Below are positions 1 through 9,073 of a stretch of DNA of 64,000 bases, piece after piece. The notes beneath the pieces are model-generated. The model was not told the origin of the DNA. It saw only the letters and a program-made list of their open reading frames with translations, and ran no database searches. Numbering within the stretch: the first letter of the stretch is position 1; the number at the start of each line of letters is the position of its first letter. The position numbers were made by a program, and so were the translations under genes. Origin of the DNA: Azospirillum baldaniorum (GTDB taxonomy: Bacteria; Pseudomonadota; Alphaproteobacteria; Azospirillales; Azospirillaceae); NCBI RefSeq assembly GCF_003119195.2, contig NZ_CP022253.1, positions 2,799,001 through 2,863,000 of the forward strand, given 5' to 3'.

Positions 1-346
1 CGGTCACTTCGCCGCGACGGCGGGCCAGTTCGGCGAGATAGCCTTCGATCATGCCTTCCAGCGCGAACAGGCGGCGGTTCTTGGCCACCAGCCCGATGAA
101 GCGCTTGGTCAGATCGGACACTTCGGCGCGGTCCAGAACCGCGGCCATCGCCCGGCCTTGGTCGGCGCGGCTGATCACGGGACTGCGGACGAGGCGGCGA
201 AGGTCGGCGCTCTCAGCCAGGATTTGCTTCAGCGCAACCAGATCGCTCGCGACCTGATCCAACGCTTTGTTCTCGTCCGCAAGCTCGAACAGCGCGATGG
301 AGTAGCGCGTAGCGAGTTCGGAAACGCCTGTACCTTCGATTGCCAC
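1..346 (-). CDS. atpH: ATP synthase F1 subunit delta, 5' part (runs off the left edge)
   Basis: The first 115 codons of the delta subunit of F1Fo ATP synthase, the stalk protein that ties the F1 head to the b subunits on the cytoplasmic face. The start is read as GTG at 346 with GGGATCAG just upstream; the protein begins MAIEGTGVSELATRYSIALF and continues into an all-helical domain with the family pattern (ALFELADENKALDQV, then SPVISRADQGRAMAAVL). The family is usually about 180-190 residues, so roughly 70 residues lie beyond the window. It is probably the first gene of an atpHAGDC operon going left. The GTG start is why no full open frame shows from an ATG. Confidence 0.9.
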   Translation of the reverse strand, partial: MAIEGTGVSELATRYSIALFELADENKALDQVASDLVALKQILAESADLRRLVRSPVISRADQGRAMAAVLDRAEVSDLTKRFIGLVAKNRRLFALEGMIEGYLAELARRRGEVT

Positions 347-759
347 CTGATCCCTCGAATTGAGTTCGGTAGACGGTGAATTTTCAGGGCCTTAAATAGG
401 GCAAAACCCACATCGCGGCGGCCCAGCCCGCGAAAGCGAGCGGTCCAATATCACAGGATTAGGCCCTGCGCAACGGGGTCTGGACAATTTGCACGCGGCT
501 TGCGTGCGGCGTTTTGCGCCCCTGCGGCGTGGGGTCCGTTCTTGGCGGCGGGCGCTGGAAATGGGCATACCACTTCACAACCGCAGCGGATCACCTTGCC
601 ATCTGAAGGACCTGCCCTCCCCAGGGCTGGATTTCCGAAGCCCGTTGCGCGGCGGTCCAGAGACCAGACTGTGACCTAACGCCCTGTTTAACACCCGTTT
701 AACCATTCACGCGCACGGTCGACCCACAGCCCGTCTGACAGGACAAACCCAGGCCAATC
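347..759. other. Intergenic region between atpH and a small unknown gene
   Basis: 413 bases without a gene I can support. It should hold the promoter of the leftward atp operon near 350-480 and, at 688-703, a CtrA-type box facing the rightward gene at 760. A 61-codon frame at 489-674 has no ribosome binding site and no recognisable composition, so it is left out. Confidence 0.6.
688..703 (+). promoter_or_regulatory. CtrA-type binding site, TTAA-N7-TTAAC
   Basis: The bases read TTAA, seven bases (CACCCGT), TTAAC: a full match to the alphaproteobacterial CtrA consensus TTAA-N7-TTAA(C). It ends 56 bases before the ATG at 760, a plausible distance for control of that gene. In such GC-rich DNA two correctly spaced TTAA words are unlikely by chance. 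Binding itself is inferred. Confidence 0.6.
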
Positions 760-1083
760 ATGACCGTCGTCGCCTTTTCCTGCGCCCGCTTCACGCCCGC
801 CGACCTCAACGAATTCGAGGCGGTGGCCGAGCCGAAGCTGCGCCTTGGCCATTGGGCCGGGGTCATCCGCGAAACGGGCCGGGAGCATGACCGGCTCCTC
901 GTCCTCCTCCCCGGCGTGGACCGTCCGGTCTTCCGCTTCGAGCGCGACGGGCGGGGACGCTACAGCCTGTCCTTCAACGACCGCTCCGGCTGGTACGGCA
1001 TCGGGTCGGGAGGCAGCGCCTCCGAATGCCTGTCGATCTGGCGCCCGCGCCCGCGCGCCGACCGCTCCGTCTCGGTGCTTTGA
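760..1083 (+). CDS. Small protein of unknown function (107 aa)
   Basis: I do not recognise the family. The product is a soluble-looking 107-residue protein with no signal peptide or membrane segment, rich in Arg, with a hydrophobic strand (RLLVLLPGV) in the middle and a Gly/Ser-rich stretch (YGIGSGGSASE) near the C-terminus. Coding on this strand is favoured because the frame starts soon after a CtrA-type box at 688-703 and opens well with MTVVAFSCARFTPADLNEF. The ribosome site is weak (CCAGGCC before ATG). Competing frames across 845-1264 on both strands look like GC-rich shadows. If the box is real, the gene may be cell-cycle or motility linked, but nothing in the protein itself shows this. 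Confidence 0.6.
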   Translation: MTVVAFSCARFTPADLNEFEAVAEPKLRLGHWAGVIRETGREHDRLLVLLPGVDRPVFRFERDGRGRYSLSFNDRSGWYGIGSGGSASECLSIWRPRPRADRSVSVL

Positions 1084-1158
1084 GCGCCTTTTTCACCCTT
1101 CGGAAAAGTCCGAGTCGACCGCCCGCCGGCCTGCCGGGTGGCCCGCCGACGAACCCGG

Positions 1159-1662
1159 TCAGCGGTAGACACCGACCGACAGCAGATAGGGCTCGCCGCC
1201 CAGGACGATGCGGCGCACGATCATCGTCTTCGGCGCGATCTGGCCGGACAGCGGGTCCGTCCATTTGTAGCTGACCGCGCCCGAGTCCCGCTCCGCCACG
1301 ATGTCCAGCGCCTCCTGGATGAAGGGCTTGCCGTCGACGTCCTTCAGGTCCTTGAGGTTCACGCCGTTCAGCGACGGCGTCCAGCCGTGGGCCACCATCA
1401 CGCCGTCGCGGTCGATCAGCATCGGGTAGAGGTCACGGTCGATCAGCGCGCCGTCCCGCTGGGCGAAGGCATCCGGTGCGGCGTCCGCGCCGTGCTGGCG
1501 CAGATAGCCGCTGGTCTTGTCGAGCAGCGCCTTGGCATCCGATTCCGTTCCCCGGGTCTGGGCGGGCACGCCCGCCGCCAGCGCGATGATCGCCAGCAAG
1601 GCGAGAACCGGAAGAACCGTCAGCAAGGTGGGGAGGTGGAAACGACCGCGCAGCCTGGACAT
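1159..1662 (-). CDS. Secreted or membrane-anchored single Cache-domain protein
   Basis: A 167-residue protein with an N-terminal membrane/signal segment (LPTLLTVLPVLALLAIIAL, about residues 10-28) followed by a single extracytoplasmic Cache fold: ALLDKTSGYLRQHG, DRDLYPMLIDRDGVMVAHG, GKPFIQEALDIV, YKWTDPLSGQ and a closing strand EPYLLSVGVYR. Cache domains sense small molecules outside the cytoplasm, normally as the sensor part of chemoreceptors or kinases; here no signalling domain follows, so it is a stand-alone sCache protein, perhaps a binding partner. I place the start at MSRLRGRFHL (1662); ATGs at 1707 and 1731 would add 15 and 23 residues. It lies downstream of priA on the same strand. 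Confidence 0.8.
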   Translation of the reverse strand: MSRLRGRFHLPTLLTVLPVLALLAIIALAAGVPAQTRGTESDAKALLDKTSGYLRQHGADAAPDAFAQRDGALIDRDLYPMLIDRDGVMVAHGWTPSLNGVNLKDLKDVDGKPFIQEALDIVAERDSGAVSYKWTDPLSGQIAPKTMIVRRIVLGGEPYLLSVGVYR

Positions 1663-1821
1663 GAGATCGCTCGGCGAAAGATGACTTCCATACTCTGGTA
1701 ATACCATGACCCGCCGGCCGCAACGGACCAAACGTCACAGGTGCCCTGCGGAGCGCGCAGGGACAATCGGTCGCAGCCCCCCTTTACAGGAACCCGACAT
1801 TTCTTAGCGGAAGCTGCGCCA

Positions 1822-4074
1822 TTACAGGAAGCTGTAGGGGTCCACATCCACCTGCACGCGCACGTTGGGTGGAATTTCCACCTGCTCCAGCCACTGGGCG
1901 ATCAGGGGTTGCACCTGAACGGTGCGCGGCGCCTTTAGCAGCAGACGCCGCCGGTGACGCCCGCGCAGCAGGGCCAGCGGCGCCGGGGCCGGACCCAGCA
2001 CGGCGACGGTGTCGCTGCGCGGCGCCGCGCGCCCCAGGGCTATGGACAGCTTCTCCACCGCCGCCGCGTCCTCCCCCGACACGATCAGGGCGGCCAGCCG
2101 TCCGAAGGGCGGCATTCCGGCCTCCAGCCGCATCTCCGCCTCCAGCTGGTAGAAGCCGTCGCGGTCCCCGGCGGCCAGCGCCTGCATCACCGGATGCTCC
2201 GGCATGTAGGTCTGCAGCATCACCCGCCCCGGCCGCTCGCCGCGCCCGGCGCGCCCGGCCACCTGATGGAGGAGCTGGTAGGTCCGCTCCCCCGCCCGCA
2301 AATCGCCGCCGGCCAGCCCGAGGTCCGCGTCCACCACCCCGACCAGGGTCAGCATGGGGAAATGGTGGCCCTTCGCCATCACCTGGGTGCCGATCAGGAT
2401 GTCCAGCTCGTGGTCGGCGATCCGCCGGACCATCTCCTGGATGGCGCGGGGGCCGAACAGCGTGTCCGACGCCATGATGGCGGCACGGGCGTCGGGGAAC
2501 AGCTCCGCCACCTCCTCGGCGATGCGCTCCACGCCCGGACCGCAGGCCGCCAGCGTGCCCTCCTCGCCGCATTCCGGGCAGGTTGGGGAGAGCGGCTGCG
2601 ACAGGCCGCAATGGTGGCATTGGAGCTTGCGCGCCAGCCGGTGCTCGACCAGCCACGCCGTGCAGTTGGGGCATTGCAGCCGGTGCCCGCAGGCCCGGCA
2701 CAGCGTCAGCGGGGCGTAGCCGCGGCGGTTGAGGAACAGCATCACCTGCTCCTTCTCCGCCAGCGTCTGCTCGATGGCCTTCTTCAGCGACGGGGCCAGC
2801 CAGTGGCGGGCCGGCGGCCGGTCCTTGCGCAGGTCCACCAGTTCCACGTCGGGCAGCACGGCGCCGCCGTGACGGCCCGGCAGCTCGATGCGGGCGTAGC
2901 GGTTGCTGTCGGCGTTGACCTTGGTCTCCAGCGACGGCGTGGCGGAGACCAGCACGGTGGGGATGCCGCCGATATGCGCCCGGGCGACGGCCATGTCGCG
3001 GGCGTGGTAGATCGACCCCTCCTCCTGCTTGTAGGCGGAGTCGTGCTCCTCGTCGATGATGATGACGCCGAGGTTCTTGTAGGGCAGGAACAGGGCGGAA
3101 CGGGCGCCGACCACCACCGGCACCTCGCCGTTCGCCACCGCCCTCCAGGTGTCGCGGCGCTGCGCCCCGGTCAGCTCGGAATGCCACTCCGCCGGCGGCG
3201 CGCCGAAGCGGCGGGCGAAGCGCTCCAGCCACTGCGCCGACAGGGCGATTTCCGGAAGCAGAACCAGCGCCTGCTTGCCCGCCTTCAGGGCGGCGGCGAT
3301 CGCCTCGTAATAGACCTCGGTCTTGCCGGAGCCGGTCACCCCGTCGAGCAGCACGGTGGAATAGACGCCGGACTCGACGCGGGCGCGCAGGTCGGCCGCC
3401 GCGGCCTCCTGGTCGGCTGACAAAGTGGGGCCGGGGCGGTGGCAGTCGGGCCGCCCGAGCTTGGTCGGCTGGAGCAGCACCGGCTCCAGCAGCCCGGCCT
3501 CGGCCAGCCCGCGCACCACGGTGACGCCGCAGCCGGCCTCCTCCGCCAGCTCCGCCGGGGTGCGCGGCGGGCCGTCGTCCAGCAGGGCCAGCACGCGCCG
3601 CCGCGGGTCGGTCATCTTGAAGCCGGGGGGCGGCTCCGCGTCGGGCTTGCGCAGGTAGGCGAGCATGGCCTTCGCCGGCTCCAGCGCCGAAGGCACGCTG
3701 ATCGCCATGCGCAGCACATGGCCCGGCGGCGTCATGGTGTAGGCCGCGACCCACTCCACGAACTTGCGCTCGACCTCCGGCATCGGCGGCACGTCGAAGC
3801 GGCGGACCACCGGCTTCAGCCGCGCGGCCTCCACGACTCCGGCGCCGTCGCCCCACACCACCCCGAGCACGCGGCGCGGCCCCAGCGGAACCTCGACGTA
3901 ATCGCCGGGGACGAGGGTCATTCCGGCGGGCACGCGGTAATCGTAGGCCTCGCGCAGCGGCAGCGGCAGCAGCACGCGGACGCGCGGGTCCGTGTCCGGC
4001 GGGACCGTACCCGGCAGAAGGGCCTGCGCGGCTCCCCCGGAACGGGCCCCGGATCTGGCGGAATTTTCACGCAT
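1822..4074 (-). CDS. priA: Primosomal protein N' (replication restart helicase PriA)
   Basis: PriA is the 3'-5' superfamily 2 helicase that recognises stalled forks and reloads the replicative helicase. The 750-residue product has the N-terminal DNA-binding domain ([17 protein letters not shown]), Walker A ([14 protein letters not shown]), Walker B/DEEH box ([14 protein letters not shown]), the strand [11 protein letters not shown], paired zinc-binding Cys clusters ([13 protein letters not shown] and [17 protein letters not shown]) and the helicase C-terminal motifs ([21 protein letters not shown]). Length is normal. Start at ATG 4074; the core similarity begins about 30 residues in, so a shorter start is possible. 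It is divergent from fsa with an 88-base shared promoter region. Confidence 0.97.
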   Translation of the reverse strand: MRENSARSGARSGGAAQALLPGTVPPDTDPRVRVLLPLPLREAYDYRVPAGMTLVPGDYVEVPLGPRRVLGVVWGDGAGVVEAARLKPVVRRFDVPPMPEVERKFVEWVAAYTMTPPGHVLRMAISVPSALEPAKAMLAYLRKPDAEPPPGFKMTDPRRRVLALLDDGPPRTPAELAEEAGCGVTVVRGLAEAGLLEPVLLQPTKLGRPDCHRPGPTLSADQEAAAADLRARVESGVYSTVLLDGVTGSGKTEVYYEAIAAALKAGKQALVLLPEIALSAQWLERFARRFGAPPAEWHSELTGAQRRDTWRAVANGEVPVVVGARSALFLPYKNLGVIIIDEEHDSAYKQEEGSIYHARDMAVARAHIGGIPTVLVSATPSLETKVNADSNRYARIELPGRHGGAVLPDVELVDLRKDRPPARHWLAPSLKKAIEQTLAEKEQVMLFLNRRGYAPLTLCRACGHRLQCPNCTAWLVEHRLARKLQCHHCGLSQPLSPTCPECGEEGTLAACGPGVERIAEEVAELFPDARAAIMASDTLFGPRAIQEMVRRIADHELDILIGTQVMAKGHHFPMLTLVGVVDADLGLAGGDLRAGERTYQLLHQVAGRAGRGERPGRVMLQTYMPEHPVMQALAAGDRDGFYQLEAEMRLEAGMPPFGRLAALIVSGEDAAAVEKLSIALGRAAPRSDTVAVLGPAPAPLALLRGRHRRRLLLKAPRTVQVQPLIAQWLEQVEIPPNVRVQVDVDPYSFL

Positions 4075-4162
4075 CGGCTAGAGTGCCCCCTGGCCGCGAT
4101 ACCGGGCACCGAATCCCGGGCAACAGGGCGCGCTCTTCCTCAGCAAGCATGGATTCCTGGTC

Positions 4163-4819
4163 ATGAAGTTCTTCGTTGACACCGCCGACATCGCCGAGAT
4201 CCGCGATCTGGCCGACACGGGCCTGCTGGACGGTGTTACCACCAACCCCTCCCTCGTCGCCAAGACCGGTCGCAGCTTCCTCGACCTCGTGGCCGAAATT
4301 TGTGATGTGGTGGACGGCCCGGTCAGCGCCGAGGTGGCGTCCACCGACTTCGAGACCATGCTGGCGGAAGGAAAGAAGCTTGCCAAGATCGCCGACAACG
4401 TCACGGTCAAGGTTCCGCTGACCCCGGCCGGCCTGAAGACCTGCAAGGCGCTGTCCTCCGAAGGCACGATGGTCAACGTCACTCTGTGCTTCTCCCCGGC
4501 GCAGGCGATCCTGGCCGCCAAGGCCGGCGCCAGCTTCGTGTCGCCCTTCGTCGGCCGCCTGGACGACATCGGGCAGGACGGCATGGGCCTGATCGCCGAC
4601 ATCGTGGAGATTTACAGCAATTACGATTACTTCAAGACCGAGGTGCTGGTCGCCTCGATCCGCAACCCGATCCACATCGTCGACTCCGCCCGCCTGGGCG
4701 CCCATGTCGTCACCGCCCCGCCGTCGGTGCTGAAGCAACTCTTCAACCATCCGCTGACCGACAAGGGCCTCGCCCAGTTCGTCGCCGATTGGCAGAAGAC
4801 CGGCCAGTCCATCCTCTGA
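4163..4819 (+). CDS. fsa: Fructose-6-phosphate aldolase / small transaldolase
   Basis: A 218-residue protein of the short transaldolase family (TalC/MipB/FSA type), a decameric or pentameric TIM barrel that moves dihydroxyacetone units between sugar phosphates. Signature parts are the N-terminal [29 protein letters not shown], the Schiff-base lysine in [12 protein letters not shown], and [14 protein letters not shown]. Length fits the family. Whether it works as an aldolase or as the transaldolase of the pentose phosphate pathway cannot be told from sequence alone; annotated 'transaldolase' in many relatives. It likely starts an operon with the DUF484 gene (10-base gap) and xerC. Confidence 0.93.
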   Translation: MKFFVDTADIAEIRDLADTGLLDGVTTNPSLVAKTGRSFLDLVAEICDVVDGPVSAEVASTDFETMLAEGKKLAKIADNVTVKVPLTPAGLKTCKALSSEGTMVNVTLCFSPAQAILAAKAGASFVSPFVGRLDDIGQDGMGLIADIVEIYSNYDYFKTEVLVASIRNPIHIVDSARLGAHVVTAPPSVLKQLFNHPLTDKGLAQFVADWQKTGQSIL

Positions 4820-4829
4820 GGACGGCAGC

Positions 4830-5543
4830 ATGGGCCGGGAGCCGGGACACACCCCCCACCGGAAGGACGCGCCGACCGCCGAGGAGGTGCATGCCTACCT
4901 GCGGGACCATCCCGACTTCCTGGTCCATCACGGCGATCTGATCCACCACCTGACCCCGCCGTCGCAGGACCGCGGGCGCGGGGTGGTGGACCTGCAGGCG
5001 TACATGGTCGAGCGGCTGCGCGGCGAGGTGCGCCTGCTGAAGGACCAGCAGCGCGAGCTGATCGGCACCTCGCGCGCCAACATGAACAGCCAGAACCGCG
5101 TCCACGCGGCGGTGCTGTTCCTCCTCGACGCGCAGAGCTTCGAGCAGCTCATCCAGACCATCACCACCGATCTGGCGGTGCTGCTCGACCTGGATGTCGC
5201 CTGCCTGATCGTCGAGTCGAACGGCCACGACACCCCGCATGTCCAGACCTCCGGCGTGCGGGTGGTCGAACCGGGGACCGTCGACCGCTGGCTGGGCAAG
5301 GCCGACGTGGCGCTGAACGCCGACATCCAGGGCGACCCGGAGCTGTACGGCCCCGGCGCCGGGCTGGTGCGGTCGGAGGTTCTGATCCGCCTCCAGGTGT
5401 CCAGCGAGACGCCGGACGGCATGCTGGCCTTCGGCAGCCGCGAGCCGGACAGCTTCCACGGCGGCCAGGGCACCGAGCTGGTCGGTTTCCTCGCCCGCGT
5501 GGTCGAGCGGGTGATCCGCGGCTGGCTCGAACTGCCGGCCTGA
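4830..5543 (+). CDS. DUF484 family protein
   Basis: A 237-residue cytoplasmic DUF484 protein, built as an N-terminal helix (AEEVHAYLRDHPDFLVHH), a coiled-coil stretch (YMVERLRGEVRLLKDQQREL) and a GAF-like C-terminal domain (QLIQTITTDLAVLLDLDVACLIVES to GTELVGFLARVVERVIRGWL). The family is of unknown function but commonly sits directly before xerC, as here (13-base gap), which suggests a link to chromosome dimer resolution or cell division. No catalytic residues are evident. Confidence 0.9.
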   Translation: MGREPGHTPHRKDAPTAEEVHAYLRDHPDFLVHHGDLIHHLTPPSQDRGRGVVDLQAYMVERLRGEVRLLKDQQRELIGTSRANMNSQNRVHAAVLFLLDAQSFEQLIQTITTDLAVLLDLDVACLIVESNGHDTPHVQTSGVRVVEPGTVDRWLGKADVALNADIQGDPELYGPGAGLVRSEVLIRLQVSSETPDGMLAFGSREPDSFHGGQGTELVGFLARVVERVIRGWLELPA

Positions 5544-5556
5544 CCCCACGGAACGC

Positions 5557-6513
5557 ATGACCGGAAAACAGAATCCCGTCCTCGGTTTCGCCGCCCAGCC
5601 CGACGTGCAGGACACGCTGGTCCACTGGCGCCGCTGGATGGAGAGCGAGCGCAACGTCTCGCCCCACACGCTGACCGCCTACATCGGCGACGTCGCGACC
5701 TTTCTGGAGTTCATCACCGGCTATCAGGGGAAGCCGCCGTCGATGAACGACCTTGCCGCGCTGACCGTCACCGACTTCCGCTCCTGGCTGTCCCACCTCG
5801 CCATGAAGGGGATCGGCTCCAACAGCCGGTCGCGCGCCCTGTCGTCGGTGCGCAACCTGTTCCGCTGGCTGGACCGCGACGGGCGCCTGCACAACCCGGC
5901 GATCAACACCTTCTCCGGCCCGCGCATCAAGCGCCCGGCGCCGAAGCCGCTGACCGTGCTGGACGCCGACCGGCTGCTGGAGGAATCGGAGAAGGAGCCG
6001 GACGAACCGTGGGTCGGCAAGCGCGACCGGGCGCTGTTCACCCTGCTCTACGGCTGCGGCCTGCGCATCTCGGAGGCGCTGAACCTGACGCGGCGTGAGG
6101 CGCCGCTGGGCGAGACGCTGCGCGTCACCGGCAAGGGCAACAAGGAACGGATCGTCCCGGTGCTGCCGGCGGTGACGGAGGCGGTGCGGGCCTACATGGA
6201 CGCCTGTCCTTACCGCCAGGGGCCGGAGGCGCCGCTGTTCGTCGGGGTGCGCGGCGGGCAACTCGCCCCGGCCATCGCGCAGCGGCGGATGCGCGACCTG
6301 CGCCGCCTGATGGGACTTCCGGAGACCGCGACGCCGCACGCGCTGCGGCACAGCTTCGCCACGCATCTGCTGGCGGACGGCGGGGATTTGCGGGCGATCC
6401 AGGATTTGCTCGGCCACGCCTCGCTGTCGACGACGCAGCGCTACACGGATGTGGAAAGTGAGCAGCTGATGCAGGTGTACCGCTCGGCGCACCCACGGGC
6501 GAAGAAGGTATGA
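5557..6513 (+). CDS. xerC: Tyrosine recombinase XerC
   Basis: A 318-residue site-specific tyrosine recombinase that with XerD resolves chromosome dimers at dif. The N-terminal SAM-like core-binding domain (SPHTLTAYIGDVATFLEF) precedes the catalytic domain: Arg in LLYGCGLRISEAL, Lys in VTGKGNKERIVP, HALRHSFATHLL (HxxR), the second His in LLGHASLSTTQRYT, and the nucleophile Tyr in RYTDVES. Length and placement after DUF484 point to the housekeeping recombinase and not to an element integrase. Start ATG 5557 with GGAACG just upstream. Confidence 0.95.
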   Translation: MTGKQNPVLGFAAQPDVQDTLVHWRRWMESERNVSPHTLTAYIGDVATFLEFITGYQGKPPSMNDLAALTVTDFRSWLSHLAMKGIGSNSRSRALSSVRNLFRWLDRDGRLHNPAINTFSGPRIKRPAPKPLTVLDADRLLEESEKEPDEPWVGKRDRALFTLLYGCGLRISEALNLTRREAPLGETLRVTGKGNKERIVPVLPAVTEAVRAYMDACPYRQGPEAPLFVGVRGGQLAPAIAQRRMRDLRRLMGLPETATPHALRHSFATHLLADGGDLRAIQDLLGHASLSTTQRYTDVESEQLMQVYRSAHPRAKKV

Positions 6514-6602
6514 GTTATTTTTGAAGAAAGACTACCGACAAGCCAAGATGTTCTATATTTATTTCACTCTTCATTTACCAGAAATAGTAAAAATAAACCT
6601 CT

Positions 6603-7232
6603 TCATGGTGAGCATATTGCAAATTTATATAAATTCTCACCGACCCTCTCATTAGCTGTTACCATGGAGTCTTCTGGAAGGTCATATTTCTTCAAAGCAT
6701 TCTTTGCCGCATCAAGACGCCTTATTCGCACGATTTTCGGGAACAACCTTGTGTTGCTTTCATGAAATTGTGGACAGTCTTCCGAAAATCTTAAAAACTT
6801 GTAATCACCGACATATGTTACTTTTCCTCTTTGAAGCCAGACATAATATCCATCTGAAAACCCGTAATAACCCTCCGGGAGACGGTAGATTATGTACTTT
6901 TCATTTTGTTGATTTTGAAGAGGAATTCTAAAATTCCCGTGAGTCCAAGTAAGTGACGCACAATCTGGGTTAGCTTTTTTCTTTAATGGATCATACTCGC
7001 TAAATCCAATTTCTACCGCATTAGAAGACACATAAATAAGCCCAGATGCCTCACCAAGCACGTCACCAGGAGCTTCCCCACCAATTCCGACAAGAAGAAA
7101 GGCATTGAACGACATCAAGGAGGCAGCACTTCCTTCTTCAACTCGCTCTGCAAGGTTATGGGCGCATCCAGATACCATGAATATCAGAGCACAAGACATT
7201 GCACTTTGCAGGTCTTTTTTTAGAGATCTCAT
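6603..7232 (-). CDS. AT-rich orphan lipoprotein of unknown function
   Basis: A 209-residue protein with a lipoprotein signal (CALIFMVSGC, lipobox Cys near residue 22) and a mature part rich in aromatic and charged residues (GYYGFSDGYYVWLQRGKVTYVGDYKFLRF). I do not recognise a family. The repeated YY/W/F strands suggest a beta-rich periplasmic fold, and it is probably lipid-anchored. Its base composition is strikingly unlike its neighbours: codons end in A/T throughout, and the flanks at 6514-6602 are also AT-rich, so recent transfer is likely. It is a convergent, single gene between xerC and lpdA. The frame is uninterrupted, so it may be functional. Confidence 0.75.
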   Translation of the reverse strand: MRSLKKDLQSAMSCALIFMVSGCAHNLAERVEEGSAASLMSFNAFLLVGIGGEAPGDVLGEASGLIYVSSNAVEIGFSEYDPLKKKANPDCASLTWTHGNFRIPLQNQQNEKYIIYRLPEGYYGFSDGYYVWLQRGKVTYVGDYKFLRFSEDCPQFHESNTRLFPKIVRIRRLDAAKNALKKYDLPEDSMVTANERVGENLYKFAICSP

Positions 7233-7347
7233 GCGATGACCTCATGCAAAAAAGAAAAGCTGTCCGTGCAACAATCTGACGAACGGGGACCCTTCCGCGG
7301 AATGGGGAAGCGGACACAAGGGAACCAAGTGAGGAACATGGTGCTCT

Positions 7348-7453
7348 GCCCCCTCCCCGACCCTCCCCCGCTCTCGGCGGACCATAGGTCCGCCTGCCGT
7401 GCCAGCGCAAACCATAGGTTTGCGCTGGAGCTTCGCAGGGAAGGGAGAAGAGA
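7348..7453. repeat. Composite palindromic element, copy 1 (divergent, double hairpin core)
   Basis: GC-rich element between the AT-rich lipoprotein gene and lpdA. The outer arm GCCCCCTCCCC and the inner CCCTCCCCCGCT match the family, but the right half is worn (CTTCGCAGGGAAGG). The middle holds two perfect hairpins with the same ATA loop: GGCGGACC-ATA-GGTCCGCC (7376-7394) and CCAGCGCAAACC-ATA-GGTTTGCGCTGG (7402-7428). No coding capacity is evident. Confidence 0.7.
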
Positions 7454-7459
7454 CCCGCC

Positions 7460-8860
7460 TTAGATGTGCAGGGCGCGGCCGTCCACGGCGAGGGCGGCTT
7501 CCTTGGTCACTTCCGACAGGGTCGGGTGGGCGTGGCAGGTGCGGGCGATGTCCTCGGCGGACGCGCTGAACTCCATCGCCACGGCCAGCTCGGCCACCAT
7601 CTCCGACACGTTCGGGCCGACCATGTGGACGCCCAGCACCTTGTCGGTGCGCGCGTCGGCCAGGATCTTCACAAAGCCGTCGGTGGTGCCGCTGGCGCGG
7701 GCGCGGCCGTTGGCGGTGAAGGGGAACTTGCCAGCCTTGTAGGCGGTGCCGGCGGCCTTCAGCTCCTCCTCGGTCTTGCCGACCGCGGCCACTTCCGGCC
7801 ACGTGTAGACGACACCGGGGACGAGGTCGTGGTTGACGTGGCCCGCTTGCCCGGCCAGCAGCTCGGCGAGCGCGACGCCCTCCTCCTCGGCCTTGTGGGC
7901 CAGCATCGGGCCTTCGACCACGTCACCGATGGCGTAGATGCCCGGCACGTTGGTTTCGAAGTGCTTGCCGATCTTCACGCGGCCGCGGTTGTCCATCTCC
8001 ACGCCGACGGCGTCGAGACCCAGGCCGTTGGTGAAGGCGCGGCGGCCGATGGCGACCAGCACGACGTCGGCCTTGATCTCCTCGGCGGTGCCGCCGGCGG
8101 CGGGCTCGACCGACAGGGTGACGCCGGTGTTGGTGACCTTGGCGCCGGTGACCTTGGAGCCGAGCTTGAAGGTCATGCCCTGCTTGCCGAGGATGCGCTG
8201 CATCTGCTTGGACACTTCACCGTCCATGGTCGGCAGGATGCGGTCGAGGAACTCCACGACCGTGACCTCGGCGCCGAGGCGGCCCCAGACCGAGCCCAGC
8301 TCCAGACCGATCACGCCGCCGCCGATGACGACGAGGCGCTTCGGCACCTCCGGCAGTTCCAGGGCGCCGGTGGAGGAGACGATCTTCTGCTCGTCGATCT
8401 CGATGCCCGGCAGCGGGGTGACTTCAGAACCGGTGGCGATGACGATGGCCTTGGACGCCGTGATGGTGCCGACGCCCTCGACCTCGACGGTGTTCGGGGC
8501 GGTGATGCGGCCCGCACCCTTCAGCCAGGCGATCTTGTTCTTCTTGAACAGGAACTCGATGCCGCCGGTGTTCTCTTTGACGACCTTGTCCTTGTGGGAC
8601 AGCATGCCCGGCAGGTCCAGCTCGACGCCGTCGACCTTGATGCCGAACTTGGCGAGGCCGTGCTTGGCCTCCTCGTACTTCTCCGACGCGGCGAGCAGCG
8701 CCTTGGACGGGATGCAGCCGACGTTCAGGCAGGTGCCGCCCAGCGCGCTGCGCTTCTCGACGCAGGCAACCTTGAAACCGAGCTGCGCCGCACGGATCGC
8801 GCAGACATACCCGCCGGGACCGCCGCCGACCACGACGACGTCGAAAGTGCTTTCAGCCAT
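7460..8860 (-). CDS. lpdA: Dihydrolipoyl dehydrogenase (E3)
   Basis: The FAD-dependent E3 subunit of 2-oxoacid dehydrogenase complexes, which reoxidises dihydrolipoyl groups with NAD+. The 466-residue product has the FAD Rossmann motif ([17 protein letters not shown]), the redox disulfide in [13 protein letters not shown] (Cys44 and Cys49), the NAD-binding motif ([16 protein letters not shown]), IYAIGDV and the C-terminal active-site His region ([14 protein letters not shown]). The start is ATG 8860 behind GGAAGGAAAG; an upstream in-frame extension to 9028 lacks similarity. No other complex subunit is in view; sucAB or pdh genes may lie elsewhere. Confidence 0.96.
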   Translation of the reverse strand: MAESTFDVVVVGGGPGGYVCAIRAAQLGFKVACVEKRSALGGTCLNVGCIPSKALLAASEKYEEAKHGLAKFGIKVDGVELDLPGMLSHKDKVVKENTGGIEFLFKKNKIAWLKGAGRITAPNTVEVEGVGTITASKAIVIATGSEVTPLPGIEIDEQKIVSSTGALELPEVPKRLVVIGGGVIGLELGSVWGRLGAEVTVVEFLDRILPTMDGEVSKQMQRILGKQGMTFKLGSKVTGAKVTNTGVTLSVEPAAGGTAEEIKADVVLVAIGRRAFTNGLGLDAVGVEMDNRGRVKIGKHFETNVPGIYAIGDVVEGPMLAHKAEEEGVALAELLAGQAGHVNHDLVPGVVYTWPEVAAVGKTEEELKAAGTAYKAGKFPFTANGRARASGTTDGFVKILADARTDKVLGVHMVGPNVSEMVAELAVAMEFSASAEDIARTCHAHPTLSEVTKEAALAVDGRALHI

Positions 8861-9073
8861 TGGGGGCTTTCCTTCCGCCATTTTTGTGTTTGCCAAAAGC
8901 CGTCCCGTCCAGCGGGGAGGGCCGCGCGCCGATTTATGCCGCCGCTCACGCCAACTGGCAACGGGACAGTTCGTCCGGGGGGAGGGATGCCGGGTTGAAA
9001 GGCCGGCATGGGAACGGCCGGAACCCATGCCGAGATGAACGGGACCGGGGGCCTTTCCCCGGTCCGGGCCGCA

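Noticed and set aside
489..674. A 61-codon frame in the atpH upstream region
   Set aside because: No ribosome site, arbitrary composition and no likeness to a known protein.
1784..3856. A 690-codon frame in an alternative phase of priA
   Set aside because: Arg/Gly/Ala-rich shadow of priA on the same strand; the PriA motifs are all in the other frame.
5557..6513. xerC as an integrase of a mobile element next to the AT-rich gene
   Set aside because: Length, motif details and the DUF484 neighbour fit the housekeeping XerC; no attachment-site repeats were seen.
7348..7453. The paired palindromes as a short CRISPR array
   Set aside because: Stems differ in sequence and there are no equal-length repeats with unique spacers.
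8861..9028. A 56-residue N-terminal extension of lpdA
   Set aside because: It has no resemblance to E3 enzymes and the ATG at 8860 has a strong ribosome site.
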